Source: Coriobacteriales bacterium
Lineage (GTDB): Bacteria; Actinomycetota; Coriobacteriia; Coriobacteriales; UBA8131
Length of the DNA stretch: 46,082 nucleotides
Reading direction: 5' to 3'
NCBI GenBank assembly: GCA_031256715.1
Contig: JAIRQA010000077.1
Span: 1 to 46,082 of the forward strand
The notes below the pieces were generated by a model. It ran no database searches. It was not told where the DNA came from and worked only from the letters and a program-made list of their open reading frames with translations. Positions within the stretch are counted from its first letter, which is position 1; every line of letters begins with the position of its first letter. A program made the position numbers and the translations under genes. This document shows positions 30,466 through 39,759 of this stretch, piece by piece.

Positions 30466-33132
30466 CTACTCTGCTGAAGCGTCTATGCCTCCAGCACCGC
30501 CACCGCGTCTGCTGCCGCCAGATGCACCACCGCGGCCTCTAGAGCCTCTAGAGCCACCAGAGCCACCAGAACCTAAAGAACCTCCGGCGCCACCACCTCC
30601 ACCAAAGATTGGGGTGATCAGCTCTACCTCACGTGCCACGCTCTCGCGCTTTCTAGGCTTGGGAATCTCACCTTTGCGGCTGCTAAAAACGATGTCTTTG
30701 GCATCATCATCTTTGCTAGCAATATAGTCTGCTAGTATAATAGTACCTGGCTCCCACTTACCTTCTAAAACACCCTCAGAGATTGGATCTTCTAGCAATC
30801 GCTGAATTGCACGACGTAAAGGACGTGCACCAAATGAAACATCGGTGCCTTCTTCGGCAATGAAATTACGCGCGGCTTCGGTAAGTTCCAAGCTCATATT
30901 TTGGGCGATAAGCCGGTCGCGCAAATCGCATACCATTAGTTCGACAATTTGAGCGATTTGTTCTGTGGTAAGGGACTTAAAGACAATAATCTCGTCTATG
31001 CGATTAAGAAATTCCGGACGGAAGAGTTTTTTCATCTCGGTCATTACACGATTGTTTATCTCTTTGTCCGAAAGCCCATCCTTTGCGTCCTTGCCACTAA
31101 AACCAATAGACTGGCCTTGTGCAATCTCGCGCGCACCAACATTAGATGTCATGATAATAATAGCATTGCGAAAGTCTACCTTGCGCCCTTGTCCATCGGT
31201 TAAACGACCTTCTTCTAAAATCTGCAATAAGATATTAAAGACATCCGGGTGTGCCTTTTCAATTTCGTCAAAAAGCACAACCGAGTAGGGACGCTGGCGC
31301 ACTGCTTTTGTTAGCTGACCACCCTCGTCGTATCCTACATAGCCAGGAGGCGATCCCACTAGTCGCGAGACTGAGTGTTTCTCCATATATTCACTCATAT
31401 CAAAGCTTAAAAGAGCATCTTCTGTTGAGAAAAGAAACTCGGCCAAAGTCTTAGAGAGTTCAGTTTTGCCAACTCCTGACGGACCAAGAAAAACGAAGGA
31501 GCCAGCAGGTCGCTTGGGGTCTTTAAGTCCGGCGCGCGAACGGCGAATAGCCTTAGAAATAGCCACGACCGCCTCATCCTGACCAATTACACGCTCGTGT
31601 AAGACGTTTTCCATACGCAGGAGTTTTTCGGTTTCTGCCTCGGTAAGATCCGAAACAGGCACCCCTGTTGACATCGAGATTATGTCTGCAATCTCGTGCT
31701 CGGTAACAGTAGCAACTTCCTTAGCTGTGTCTGCCACCCACTTCTCTTCCAGCTCGGTGCGCTTAATTAAAAGTTGCTTTTCGGCATCGCGCAGTGCCGC
31801 GGCTTTCTCGAAGTCCTGAGTATTAATAGCCTCGTCCTTCTCGGCACGAACTTTACGAATCTCCTCGTCAACTGCGTGAACGTCGGTGGGGATAGTCATG
31901 TTGCGAATCCGCATGCGAGCGCCGGCCTCGTCGATGACATCTATGGCCTTGTCTGGCAAAAAGCGATCTTGCACATAACGATCAGAGAGGTTAACGGCAG
32001 CGTTAATCGCTTCGTCTGTAAAATGAACGCGATGGTGCGCCTCGTAACGGTCGCGCAGCCCCTTAAGAATGCGCACCGCCTGTTCGTCTGTGGGCTCGTT
32101 AATCATTACCGGCTGGAAACGCCTTTCTAGGGCGGTGTCCTTCTCTACATGTTTACGATATTCATCAGAGGTAGTCGCGCCAATAACCTGAATTTCCCCG
32201 CGCGACAAAGGTGGTTTAAGTATGGCTGCGGCATCTATAGAGCCTTCTGCCGAGCCTGCTCCTATTAAGGTGTGCATCTCGTCTATAAAAAGAATAATGT
32301 TGCCATCCTCTTTAACGCTGCGAATCACCATCTTTAGGCGTTCCTCAAATTCGCCACGGTACTTCGAGCCCGCAACCAGCGCAGGTACATCTAAAGTAAC
32401 AATCTGCTTGTTGCGCAAAATATCGGGAACTTGCTCGGCGGCAATAAGTTGCGCAAAGCCCTCGGCGATGGCTGTTTTGCCCACGCCGGGGTCGCCCAAA
32501 AGCAAGGGGTTATTCTTGGTGCGACGACTAAGAATCTGCATGACGCGCTCGATTTCGGCCTCGCGACCAACAACTGGGTCTAGTTCGCCTGCAATGGCTT
32601 TCTTGGTTAGATTGGTGCCAAATTCTGTAAGTATGCTATCGCCTTCGTCATGTCCAGGCTCGTCCCCAAGACCTGGTGCGCCTGCATAGGTAGCAGATTT
32701 GTGGAGAAGATCTATGACGGCTCCCTTAACCATCTGGGCGTCGATGCCCATCTGCGTTAGCGCCTGTATGGCAATGCCATTGCCCTCGCGAACGATGCCC
32801 AAAAGCAAATGCTCGGTAGAAATATAGTTTTGTCCAAGTTGCATGGTCTCGCGCAAAGCAAACTCTAAAACACGCTTAACACGAGGGGTGAAACTAAGAT
32901 GTCCCTTAGGTGCGTTCTCGCTGGTCTCTACCAGACCTTCAACTTGTGCGTGAACCTCTTCGTAGGTAACATTAAGACTTTCAAGAGCGGCGTGCGCCAG
33001 TCCGTCCTTCTCGCGTAGTAGGCCAAGGAGCAAATGCTCTGTACCTACGTATGACTGTTTAAGTCCCCGCGCTTCATCTTGGGCAAGCGCCAAGACAGAG
33101 CGAGCTTTGTCGGTAAATCGGTCAAATGACAT
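30466..33132 (-). CDS. clpC: ATP-dependent Clp protease ATPase subunit ClpC, with glycine-rich tail
   Basis: Hsp100 unfoldase of 888 residues that feeds proteins to ClpP. Order: double N-domain (FTDKARSVLALAQDEARG ... GLVETSE ... ISTEHLLLGIVREG), first AAA+ domain (GDPGVGKTAIAEG), UVR-containing middle region, second AAA+ domain (FLGPSGVGKTELSKTLAE, then LLSFDMSEYMEKHSVSRLVG). The last 48 residues (841-888) are an unusual Gly/Ser/Arg tail (GGGGGAGGSLGSGGSGG, then SRGSRGRGGASGG), absent from standard ClpC. Ribosome site agaaggggg before the ATG. Its upstream region shares a 13-mer with the his operator. Confidence 0.96.
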   Translation of the reverse strand: MSFDRFTDKARSVLALAQDEARGLKQSYVGTEHLLLGLLREKDGLAHAALESLNVTYEEVHAQVEGLVETSENAPKGHLSFTPRVKRVLEFALRETMQLGQNYISTEHLLLGIVREGNGIAIQALTQMGIDAQMVKGAVIDLLHKSATYAGAPGLGDEPGHDEGDSILTEFGTNLTKKAIAGELDPVVGREAEIERVMQILSRRTKNNPLLLGDPGVGKTAIAEGFAQLIAAEQVPDILRNKQIVTLDVPALVAGSKYRGEFEERLKMVIRSVKEDGNIILFIDEMHTLIGAGSAEGSIDAAAILKPPLSRGEIQVIGATTSDEYRKHVEKDTALERRFQPVMINEPTDEQAVRILKGLRDRYEAHHRVHFTDEAINAAVNLSDRYVQDRFLPDKAIDVIDEAGARMRIRNMTIPTDVHAVDEEIRKVRAEKDEAINTQDFEKAAALRDAEKQLLIKRTELEEKWVADTAKEVATVTEHEIADIISMSTGVPVSDLTEAETEKLLRMENVLHERVIGQDEAVVAISKAIRRSRAGLKDPKRPAGSFVFLGPSGVGKTELSKTLAEFLFSTEDALLSFDMSEYMEKHSVSRLVGSPPGYVGYDEGGQLTKAVRQRPYSVVLFDEIEKAHPDVFNILLQILEEGRLTDGQGRKVDFRNAIIIMTSNVGAREIAQGQSIGFSGKDAKDGLSDKEINNRVMTEMKKLFRPEFLNRIDEIIVFKSLTTEQIAQIVELMVCDLRDRLIAQNMSLELTEAARNFIAEEGTDVSFGARPLRRAIQRLLEDPISEGVLEGKWEPGTIILADYIASKDDDAKDIVFSSRKGEIPKPRKRESVAREVELITPIFGGGGGAGGSLGSGGSGGSRGSRGRGGASGGSRRGGGAGGIDASAE

Positions 33133-33601
33133 TGTGGGTTACCCCCTTCTGCTGATGTACTATTCTCACTATATATTTTTCAATCTGAATGGCTGCTATA
33201 TGCATAAGTAATTTTTTTCTATGTAATGCACTTTGCGTTTTGTTTATTGCGTAAACTCACGCTTAGCTTATTGCACATTTTTGCACATTATTGCACATTA
33301 TTGCACAAGCTCGCGTTTTCTTGTAAACTTGCGCTTTGCTTATTCTTGCACAAACTCGCGCTATTTTTGTGAACTCGCGTTTTGCTTATTTTTACACAAG
33401 CCACCCATTCATTTTTTTGTGATCGCAAATCCTTTAAGGTCTAAAAGAAGGATTTTGCTACACGTAATTCAATTGGCCAAATTTCAATCATTCTATTGTA
33501 GCTTAATTTACATCAAATAAGTATCTTGCAGACGGCTAATAGGCAGATGAAAAGCGGTTAACCGGATAGATGTGGGTCGCAACAAAAGTTAAAGACAGTA
33601 T
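33133..33601. promoter_or_regulatory. clpC upstream region and decayed repeats
   Basis: 469 bases without a gene. The clpC leader (minus strand) contains attctcactatat at 33162-33174 (read ATATAGTGAGAAT on the coding strand), the same 13-mer as in the his operator region; it may include the -10. No CtsR or HspR site was recognised. From 33235 to 33405 there is an array of decayed units of about 35 bases built from aactcgcg, tttgcttatt and ttgcacatt. At 33425-33457 an imperfect stem (GCAAA-TCCTT / AAGGATTTTGC) follows; it lacks a T-run on the lysS strand. Confidence 0.5.
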
Positions 33602-35092
33602 TTATGTCTCATCACGCATGTGTGGAAACAACAAAACGTCCCTAATAGATGCTTCGTTAGTGAGCAACATAACCAAACGATCGATACCAATACCCACGCC
33701 ACCAGCAGGCGGCATTCCATATTCTAAGGCACGAATGTAGTCTTCGTCGTAACCCATGGCCTCATCATCGCCGGCAGCTTTGGCTGCGACTTGTGCAGCA
33801 AAACGTTCCTGCTGATCTACAGGATCGTTTAATTCCGAAAAACCATTGGCGTATTCCTTGCCGCAGATTACTAGCTCAAAGCGATCGGTTAAGTTTGGGT
33901 CACCGGCTTTCTTTTTTGCCAGCGGCGATGTCTCTAAGGGGTGTTCGGTTACAAAAGTAGGCCCAATAATTCTTGGCTCCACCAACTTCTCGTAAAGCTC
34001 AGTTATCAGTTTGCCTTTGCCCCAGCCTGTAAGTGGCTCTATATCATAGCGTTTGGCCATATCCTGCAAATCCTCTAGACTACGGGCAAAAGACGTGTCC
34101 TCATTTGTTGCCTCACTCACAAGACTAATCATCGAGCGTTGTTCCCACTGCGCACCCAAGTTAATCTGCTTGCCTTGATACTCTATAAGCAACGATTCAT
34201 TTGCTGCCAGACATGCCGCTTGTATCAGTTCTTTGGCAAATTCTGCTATGCTAGCATAATCGCCAAATGCCTGATATGCCTCTAACATAGTAAACTCTGG
34301 ATTGTGAGAGTAATCCATGCCCTCATTGCGAAAGCTGCGATTAATCTCGAAGACGCGCTCGAAGCCACCCACCAAAAGCCGCTTTAGGTTAAGCTCGGGG
34401 GCAACACGCAAATAAAAATCCTTATCTAAGGCATTGTGATGAGTAACAAATGGTCTGGCTGTGGCACCACCGGGGATGGGATGCAGCATAGGTGTCTCTA
34501 CCTCTACAAAACCACGTTTTTGTGCCTCACTGCGTAGCGCAGCAACAATCTTAAAACGCGCCTCGAAGCTCGCCCTTACCTCTGGATTCATGATTAGATC
34601 GACATAGCGCTGACGGTACCGAGTTTCTTTATCTGCAAGTCCATGAAATTTTTCCGGCAGTGGACGTAAAGACTTCGTTAATAGCTCTACGCTTGATGGC
34701 GCTATAGAAAGTTGCCCACGCCTTGTCCTAAGTATTGTGCCTCGGACACCTACCCAATCGCCAAGATCTAACTCCTTTAGTTCGCAGAAAGCATCCTCGC
34801 CCAAAGCATCAATGCGACAAAAAACCTGTATATCACCTGTGCTATCACGTACCACAAGAAAAGCAATCTTTCCCTGATCGCGAATGGCCATGATGCGCCC
34901 GGCAATACTATACTCATCTTCTGTAGACTCGCCATCTGCCAAATTTGCATAGCGCTGCTCTAGGTCTTTAGTATATGCCATAACATTAAAGCGACGTGCA
35001 TATGGTTCGCGCCCCGCAGCCAAAAGTGAAGCACGCTTATTCTTGCGTACCTCTATGGGGTCATCAATGATGCAATCGCTAGTGTTAGTCAC
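33602..35092 (-). CDS. lysS: Lysyl-tRNA synthetase, class II
   Basis: Charges tRNA-Lys. 496 residues: an N-terminal OB-fold anticodon-binding domain (about 55-150, SIAGRIMAIRDQGKIAFLVV), then the class II catalytic core with motif 2 around RSFRNEGMDYSHNPEFTMLE and motif 3 in GMPPAGGVGIGIDRLVMLLT. The start is GTG, overlapping the greA stop (GTGA), so the two are coupled. Confidence 0.97.
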   Translation of the reverse strand: MTNTSDCIIDDPIEVRKNKRASLLAAGREPYARRFNVMAYTKDLEQRYANLADGESTEDEYSIAGRIMAIRDQGKIAFLVVRDSTGDIQVFCRIDALGEDAFCELKELDLGDWVGVRGTILRTRRGQLSIAPSSVELLTKSLRPLPEKFHGLADKETRYRQRYVDLIMNPEVRASFEARFKIVAALRSEAQKRGFVEVETPMLHPIPGGATARPFVTHHNALDKDFYLRVAPELNLKRLLVGGFERVFEINRSFRNEGMDYSHNPEFTMLEAYQAFGDYASIAEFAKELIQAACLAANESLLIEYQGKQINLGAQWEQRSMISLVSEATNEDTSFARSLEDLQDMAKRYDIEPLTGWGKGKLITELYEKLVEPRIIGPTFVTEHPLETSPLAKKKAGDPNLTDRFELVICGKEYANGFSELNDPVDQQERFAAQVAAKAAGDDEAMGYDEDYIRALEYGMPPAGGVGIGIDRLVMLLTNEASIRDVLLFPHMRDET

Positions 35093-35559
35093 TTGCCAAT
35101 CCTCAGAATAGTGAATTCCAACTTTTTGCCTGTTGGGCCTTCTGCGGTAACGGTGTCGCCTTTTTGCTTACCTAACAGAGCTGCCCCAACAGGAGACTCA
35201 TTAGAAATGCGTCCAGCAGAAGCCTCGGCCTCGGCAGCACCAACAATTGTAAAGCTTCGCTCTTTGCCTGAGGCATCAGCAACAACAACGGTATTGCCAA
35301 CATTTACGCGATTCGAGCGCTTGGGGAGTTCTGCAATTACTGCATTAGCTAGGATTTGTGTGATTTCTGCAATGCGACTCTCTAGCCACGCTTGTTCATT
35401 TTTAGCATCGTCATACTCAGAATTCTCAGAGATGTCGCCAAACTCGCGCGCAACACGGATGCGCTCGCCCACCTCTGCCCTTCGCTCTGTCTCTAGAATT
35501 TCAAGTTCTTCTTCCAGCTTTTGGCGCCCCTCTTTTGTCAATATGACATCTTTTTGCAT
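35089..35559 (-). CDS. greA: Transcription elongation factor GreA
   Basis: Rescues backtracked RNA polymerase by stimulating transcript cleavage. The N-terminal coiled coil (KEGRQKLEEELEILETERRA ... GDISENSEYDDAKNEQAWLE) with the acidic tip, and the C-terminal FKBP-like part (SNRVNVGNTVVV ... ISNESPVGAALLGKQKGD), are clear. I take the ATG at 35559 (156 residues, the family's length), which has aaaggaag before it; a TTG at 35619 would add 20 residues without similarity. Followed by coupled lysS. Confidence 0.96.
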   Translation of the reverse strand: MQKDVILTKEGRQKLEEELEILETERRAEVGERIRVAREFGDISENSEYDDAKNEQAWLESRIAEITQILANAVIAELPKRSNRVNVGNTVVVADASGKERSFTIVGAAEAEASAGRISNESPVGAALLGKQKGDTVTAEGPTGKKLEFTILRIGK

Positions 35560-35595
35560 CTGCGTCTTCCTTTTGATTGTTCTACCACTACACAG

Positions 35596-35705
35596 ATGAC
35601 GCGCATCAATGCGCGCCAAAAAGTGATTTGATGATAGCTACCACATCCCGTCCCATCCGGAAATGTGGTAGACCCAAAGAACGGCTAGCAAGCCATTCTT
35701 ATAGC
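35596..35705 (-). terminator. Hairpins between tatA and greA
   Basis: On the minus strand after tatA come two stems: AGAATGGCT-tgct-AGCCGTTCT followed by TTTGGG (about 35678-35699), and CTACCACAT / ATGTGGTAG (35638-35671, perfect nine-base arms). The first resembles a weak terminator of tatA. A third small palindrome, gcgcat-ca-atgcgc, is at about 35601-35614. Confidence 0.4.
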
Positions 35706-35708
35706 ATA

Positions 35709-35966
35709 CTAGCCTTTCTTGGCAGCAGTGGACTTCGCCGTGCCCTTCTTGCTCTTTGGCTTAACAGGCTCGTCGTCCTCTTCTTCTTCTTCATCTTCAA
35801 GCTCGGCTGTCTCTAGCAGACCACTGCCTTCAACGCCTTCGCGGACGTTCTTCACGGTGCGCCCAAGTGCGCTACCTAGTTTGGGTAGGTTTTTAGGCCC
35901 AAAGATAATCAAAATTACCACTAAAATGATAATAAGTTCGGGCATACCCAGTCCAAAGAACTTCAT
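35709..35966 (-). CDS. tatA: Sec-independent (Tat) protein translocase subunit TatA
   Basis: 85 residues: one N-terminal membrane helix (MPELIIILVVILIIFG) followed by the amphipathic helix (PKNLPKLGSALGRTVKNVRE), the two-helix form of TatA. The C-terminus is acidic then Lys-rich (EDEEEEEDDEPVKPKSKKG). It forms the export pore for folded Tat substrates such as the DmsA encoded at 7.1-9.7 kb. No tatC is in the window. Good ribosome site (aggagga) upstream. Confidence 0.95.
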   Translation of the reverse strand: MKFFGLGMPELIIILVVILIIFGPKNLPKLGSALGRTVKNVREGVEGSGLLETAELEDEEEEEDDEPVKPKSKKGTAKSTAAKKG

Positions 35967-36381
35967 CTATCCTCCTGCTACTCAGACTGTTCGGAGAAAC
36001 TTATGTTGCATCTAATATCAAGCATGCAACAACATCCCCGAAATTCGTAAGTTGATAGAGTACCACGAACTTGGCAATCTGTCGCGCCACAGCTGTCTCA
36101 TGTTGCAAACTTGTTTACCAAACGGATAATTACGGCAGGCAAAATACATTTAAGTAACAAAAAATGCCATTCGCCGTTTTTATTTTACTAAGCCAAACCT
36201 ATTTTATTAGGCGAAAACTAAAAAACGCATGACTTAATCGGAGCCAATGAAATTTGAATGCCATATGCTTTAATCGGAGCTAGGAGGGCTCCGATTAATT
36301 GCAGATGGCTTGAAGATTGAGCGATGCGTACTTAGCTACGTGAGCGAAATCTGAATGCAATATGCTTCAATCGGAGCCCTC
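35967..36381. repeat. Non-coding region with dispersed AATCGGAGC repeats
   Basis: No gene in 415 bases. A hairpin TTAATCGGAGC-taggagg-GCTCCGATTAA (36270-36298) is flanked by a 31-33-base direct repeat (gaaatttgaatgccatatgc... from 36249, and gaaatctgaatgcaatatgc... from 36346). The 18-mer at 36279-36296 is exactly complementary to 36369-36386, and the latter includes the stop codon of the DUF2085 gene. A first partial copy (AATCGGAGCC) is at 36236-36245. This may be a miniature mobile element remnant or a bidirectional terminator set. Confidence 0.65.
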
Positions 36382-37200
36382 CTAGCCAAAAAGATGTCTT
36401 ATGGCATCATCACTATATGGAAGCATGCTAAAAAGCAAATCACGTAGCCAACCGGCAACCGCAATCTCTGTAAACGCCATGACAGTTGCAAGTGCAAAGA
36501 CTAGCAAACCGCGACCAGCAAGTTTTTTAGACATCCAAAGCAGCAAGGCATTTACAAAAATCACAATTAGCAAAAATGCCAAAACTGCAAACAGGGCTCC
36601 TGCAATACCTAAATAAGGATGCACAAAAAAGAATAATGTCGAGAAAAACACATTTGCCGCAAGAAAAATAATGACTTCACGCATCCCAGCAAGGACGCGT
36701 TTTTGATTATGTTCCTTTTGCAAAATATCCATAACAGCAGAGGAAGCAAAGATACCAACGGCCATACCAGCACCATAGCCAGTAAAGAAACGAATGATAT
36801 TGTTTGTCTCACGTAAATGCAAATAAGACGTCACACCATCAAAGGCCATTGGCAATGCGCAAAGCACAGCCAAGATTACAACTGATTTAGAAGGTAATGC
36901 GTTCGGAAAACGACCACTTAAACCATTTGCGGTAAAGCCTGGGGTTGACGATGTAGCAGAAGTCACAAAAAATGCTTTCGCCCCGGTGTTCAAACCGCTA
37001 TTGCGCTGCAAAACTAGGGCGGGCTGCCATTGGTAAATGAGGATAACAATGCAAGTAGCAAACACTATCCCAAGATAAATACCTGTATCGCGCGCACAGG
37101 CAGGGTAATAGTAGCCGCCGGCACTTAGTGTACGTTCGGGAAGCTGATGGCAAAAACCATGACCAAAGAAATAAAGCAGGTTTTGTAGTAAATCATGCAT
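36382..37200 (-). CDS. DUF2085-family membrane protein
   Basis: About 272 residues with some six to seven membrane segments. The family signature is at the N-terminus: FGHGFCHQLPERTLSAGGYY followed by YPACARDTGIYLGIVFA (family consensus CHQ.P.RS...GG...P.CARCTG.Y.G); note the usual second cysteine of CARC is Asp here. The rest (GVTSYLHLRETNNIIRFFTG ... AGMAVGIF) also fits. Function of the family is unknown. I take the ATG at 37200; the frame extends to 37281 but those residues lack similarity. Its stop codon lies within a repeat element. Divergent from the VanZ gene. Confidence 0.82.
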   Translation of the reverse strand: MHDLLQNLLYFFGHGFCHQLPERTLSAGGYYYPACARDTGIYLGIVFATCIVILIYQWQPALVLQRNSGLNTGAKAFFVTSATSSTPGFTANGLSGRFPNALPSKSVVILAVLCALPMAFDGVTSYLHLRETNNIIRFFTGYGAGMAVGIFASSAVMDILQKEHNQKRVLAGMREVIIFLAANVFFSTLFFFVHPYLGIAGALFAVLAFLLIVIFVNALLLWMSKKLAGRGLLVFALATVMAFTEIAVAGWLRDLLFSMLPYSDDAIRHLFG

Positions 37201-37319
37201 GCATCTTATTGTAACTGTCTTTATAAGGTTTCTTTTGCAAATTATGCTATCATTTCTTAGTGGCGCCAAAGCTATTGGCACAACAAACGCAACACCTTAA
37301 AATGAAGGAGGTCTGAGCA

Positions 37320-37757
37320 TTGAGCGCAAATGAGCTTCGCGAAAAACCAAAACTAAGATACCGCATAGTGGCAGCTATCGGCGCTATATTGTGGGCTACA
37401 CTGATTTTCATGCTTTCGGCAATTCCTGGCGATTCCTATCCATCGCATCCAGGATTCTTAAACTACATTGCTCACTTTTGCGAATATGCAATCTTTACAG
37501 CGCTATTGCTTGTTGCCATTCATGGTGACAAGCGCAAGCTTTGGCTCAGTGCTCTAATTGCCATTGTTATTGCCTCGCTTTATGGAAGCTCCGATGAATT
37601 GCACCAATTTTTTGTTCCTAACCGTGACAGTTCTCCCATCGATTGGCTCACAGACACCATAGGAGCCATTGCAGGTGGTGCAATAACGATTTTCTTTATT
37701 AGTTTTAGGATTGTTAAACGATCGCGCGAAAAAGACGCCAAAACCGGACAGAGCTAG
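37320..37757 (+). CDS. VanZ-like membrane protein
   Basis: 145 residues with four hydrophobic segments. VanZ family hallmarks: FMLSAIPGDSYP, NYIAHFCEYAIFTALLL, and the late ASLYGSSDELHQFFVPNRDS with PIDWLTDTIGAIAGG. VanZ in vancomycin clusters lowers teicoplanin sensitivity, but most chromosomal members, like this lone one, are of unknown role in the envelope. Start is TTG (37320), with aaggagg eight bases upstream. Confidence 0.9.
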   Translation: MSANELREKPKLRYRIVAAIGAILWATLIFMLSAIPGDSYPSHPGFLNYIAHFCEYAIFTALLLVAIHGDKRKLWLSALIAIVIASLYGSSDELHQFFVPNRDSSPIDWLTDTIGAIAGGAITIFFISFRIVKRSREKDAKTGQS

Positions 37758-37846
37758 AAGGTAGTTTTTAGTAGAAAGCTTCTTTTAAAATTCGGCTTCA
37801 TGCGCAACATCATTGTTTACACTTAAGATTGTTTAATGGTGCGCTA

Positions 37847-39757
37847 TTAGAAATCACCAAGAAAAGCTCCGGATTGACGACTCCACAACCTTGCGTACTC
37901 GCCACCTGCATCTACTAATTCAGCGTGCGTACCATCCTCTACAATAGCACCATCACTTAAAACGATGATTCTATCTAAACTCGCGACAGTAGATAAACGG
38001 TGCGCCACAACGATAGAGGTTCTGCCTTGCATCAAATTAACAAGCGCATCCTGAATGTATTTTTCACTCTGGGAATCTAAGGCAGATGTTGCCTCATCTA
38101 AAACTAAAATCGGACGATTAGCAAGTATTGCACGAGCAATAGCAACTCGTTGACGCTGTCCTCCAGAAAGTTTTACCCCACGCTCGCCCGTTATGGTATT
38201 AAAACCTTGCGGCAGAGCCTCTATAAATTCCAGAGCATTTGCACGCTTTGCGGCATCACTAATCGCAGACATCGATGCACCCGGACAACCATAGGCGATG
38301 TTTTCGGCAACAGAACGATGAAAAAGCAATGGTTCCTGTGGCACATAGGCAATTCTTTGGCGCAAACTTACTTGTGTAACATTGGCGATATCCTGACCAT
38401 CTATAAGAATGCTTCCTTGCGAAAGATCGCTTAGCCTTAATAGCAAGGTTGTTAGCGTAGTTTTACCAGAGCCAGAGCGCCCAACTAAACCAACACGTTG
38501 TCCACCAGGAATATTCAAGTTAAAATCGCGAAAGACAGAGGTTTTGTTTTCGCTGGTTTTGTTTTCGATGGTTTTGTTGGCGTTGGTATTGTTGCCGCTG
38601 GTATTATTCTCATAAGTTTTCTTGCCGTAGATATTTTTGTTAAGAGTTTTCTGTTCGTGGGTTTTTTTCTCAACATCATCATTGTAAGAAAAGCTTACAT
38701 TGCAAAAGCTGATATCACCGCTCTTAACAGCTAGCATGCTAGCATTTTCTTTGTCCGCTACCAGAGTTGGTTCATCTAAGATTAGAGTCATTTCGTGGGC
38801 ATCACCAAAACCGCGATTTATCTGCTGAAATGTCATATTGATACGATTAAATTGCATCGTTAGCGCGTGAGTGTAGGTAAAAACCATCACCAGTGTACCC
38901 GCACTGATGCCAAACCAAGCATTGCCGCCGGTAATAAAAAGCACAACCAAAGCCATAATACAAACGATGATAAAGCTGGTAATGGCACCGCGCATCGTTG
39001 ATGCCCGCATGCGCTTTGAGTCTGCTTTAAAGACGGCATCATTGGCATCGCCAAAAACATTTCGCTCGAATGCCTCTCGCCCATAAGTTTTTACGGCTAA
39101 GATGTTTGTTATACTATCAGAAAGCTCTCCGGATAATGTGTTTTGCGCAGCCGCAGCGCCTGAGTTTAGAGGCAAAACGCGCTTGTACAAGTAATAGGCA
39201 ACGGCCACATAAACAACAAGCATGACAAACAAAATGAGCACATACAGCGGTAAAGACGGTGCTAAAATTACCAATGTAAAAACAGCAGTCATAACAATAG
39301 GAATTACAGCATAAATCAGACACTCTAATAGCACTGCATATGCCGAGATAAACTTCTGAGTCTGCGAGACAAGAGAGCCGCCAAAGCGGTTTGAATGAAA
39401 AGTCATAGACTGGTTAGAAAGCGTTGCAAAGGCGGTGGTGGCAAGCTCGTAGTTCACCTTAATCTCTAGCTTCCAAACAGCGTAATCCTGAAGCTTGCTA
39501 GAGATTTGTCCCAAAGCCTCCAAAACGATGAATACCAAAATGTAAGGCCCGAAGACACGTAATACATCATCCGGAGCCACTGAGTTTGTGCTAACAACAT
39601 CTATAACTATAGCTAACACATAAGGAATCGCAAAAGTGAGAAAAAAGACAAAGCCTAATGTCGAGACTAGAGCCAAAAGAAACATCGGCCAGCTACCGGC
39701 AGTGGCACGTACATACCAATGCAAAGTGCGCAGTGGAACAGAAGTGCCTTTAGTCAA
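37847..39757 (-). CDS. ABC exporter (fused membrane and ATPase domains) with pentapeptide-repeat insert
   Basis: 636 residues: six membrane helices (about 20-310) then an ATPase domain with Walker A GRSGSGKTTLTTLL, Q loop YVPQEPLLF, signature LSGGQRQRVAIARAI, Walker B ILVLDEATSALD and the switch His in VVAHRLS. Homodimeric or half exporter of drugs, lipids or peptides; substrate unknown. Between the first ATPase strand and Walker A (about 358-408) it carries a Lys/Asn/Thr insert with six units near xxNKT (GKKTYENNTSGNNTNANKT and on), coded by 15-base repeats. Two bases downstream of the coiled-coil envelope gene. Confidence 0.93.
   Translation of the reverse strand: MTKGTSVPLRTLHWYVRATAGSWPMFLLALVSTLGFVFFLTFAIPYVLAIVIDVVSTNSVAPDDVLRVFGPYILVFIVLEALGQISSKLQDYAVWKLEIKVNYELATTAFATLSNQSMTFHSNRFGGSLVSQTQKFISAYAVLLECLIYAVIPIVMTAVFTLVILAPSLPLYVLILFVMLVVYVAVAYYLYKRVLPLNSGAAAAQNTLSGELSDSITNILAVKTYGREAFERNVFGDANDAVFKADSKRMRASTMRGAITSFIIVCIMALVVLFITGGNAWFGISAGTLVMVFTYTHALTMQFNRINMTFQQINRGFGDAHEMTLILDEPTLVADKENASMLAVKSGDISFCNVSFSYNDDVEKKTHEQKTLNKNIYGKKTYENNTSGNNTNANKTIENKTSENKTSVFRDFNLNIPGGQRVGLVGRSGSGKTTLTTLLLRLSDLSQGSILIDGQDIANVTQVSLRQRIAYVPQEPLLFHRSVAENIAYGCPGASMSAISDAAKRANALEFIEALPQGFNTITGERGVKLSGGQRQRVAIARAILANRPILVLDEATSALDSQSEKYIQDALVNLMQGRTSIVVAHRLSTVASLDRIIVLSDGAIVEDGTHAELVDAGGEYARLWSRQSGAFLGDF
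38530..38675 (-). repeat. 15-base tandem repeats inside the ABC exporter gene
   Basis: At least six units similar to gttttgttttcgctg encode pentapeptides YENNT, SGNNT, NANKT, IENKT, SENKT and relatives. In-frame, and in an exposed loop of the ATPase domain. Confidence 0.8.
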
Positions 39758-39759
39758 AA

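Noticed and set aside
33235-33405. CRISPR array upstream of clpC
   Set aside because: Units are degenerate, contiguous and lack unique spacers; no cas genes.
33425-33457. Rho-independent terminator of lysS
   Set aside because: The stem exists but no T-run follows on the lysS strand, and it is about 150 bases beyond the stop.
35560-35619. Longer greA start at TTG 35619
   Set aside because: Adds 20 residues without family similarity and lacks a ribosome site; the ATG at 35559 gives normal length with a good site.
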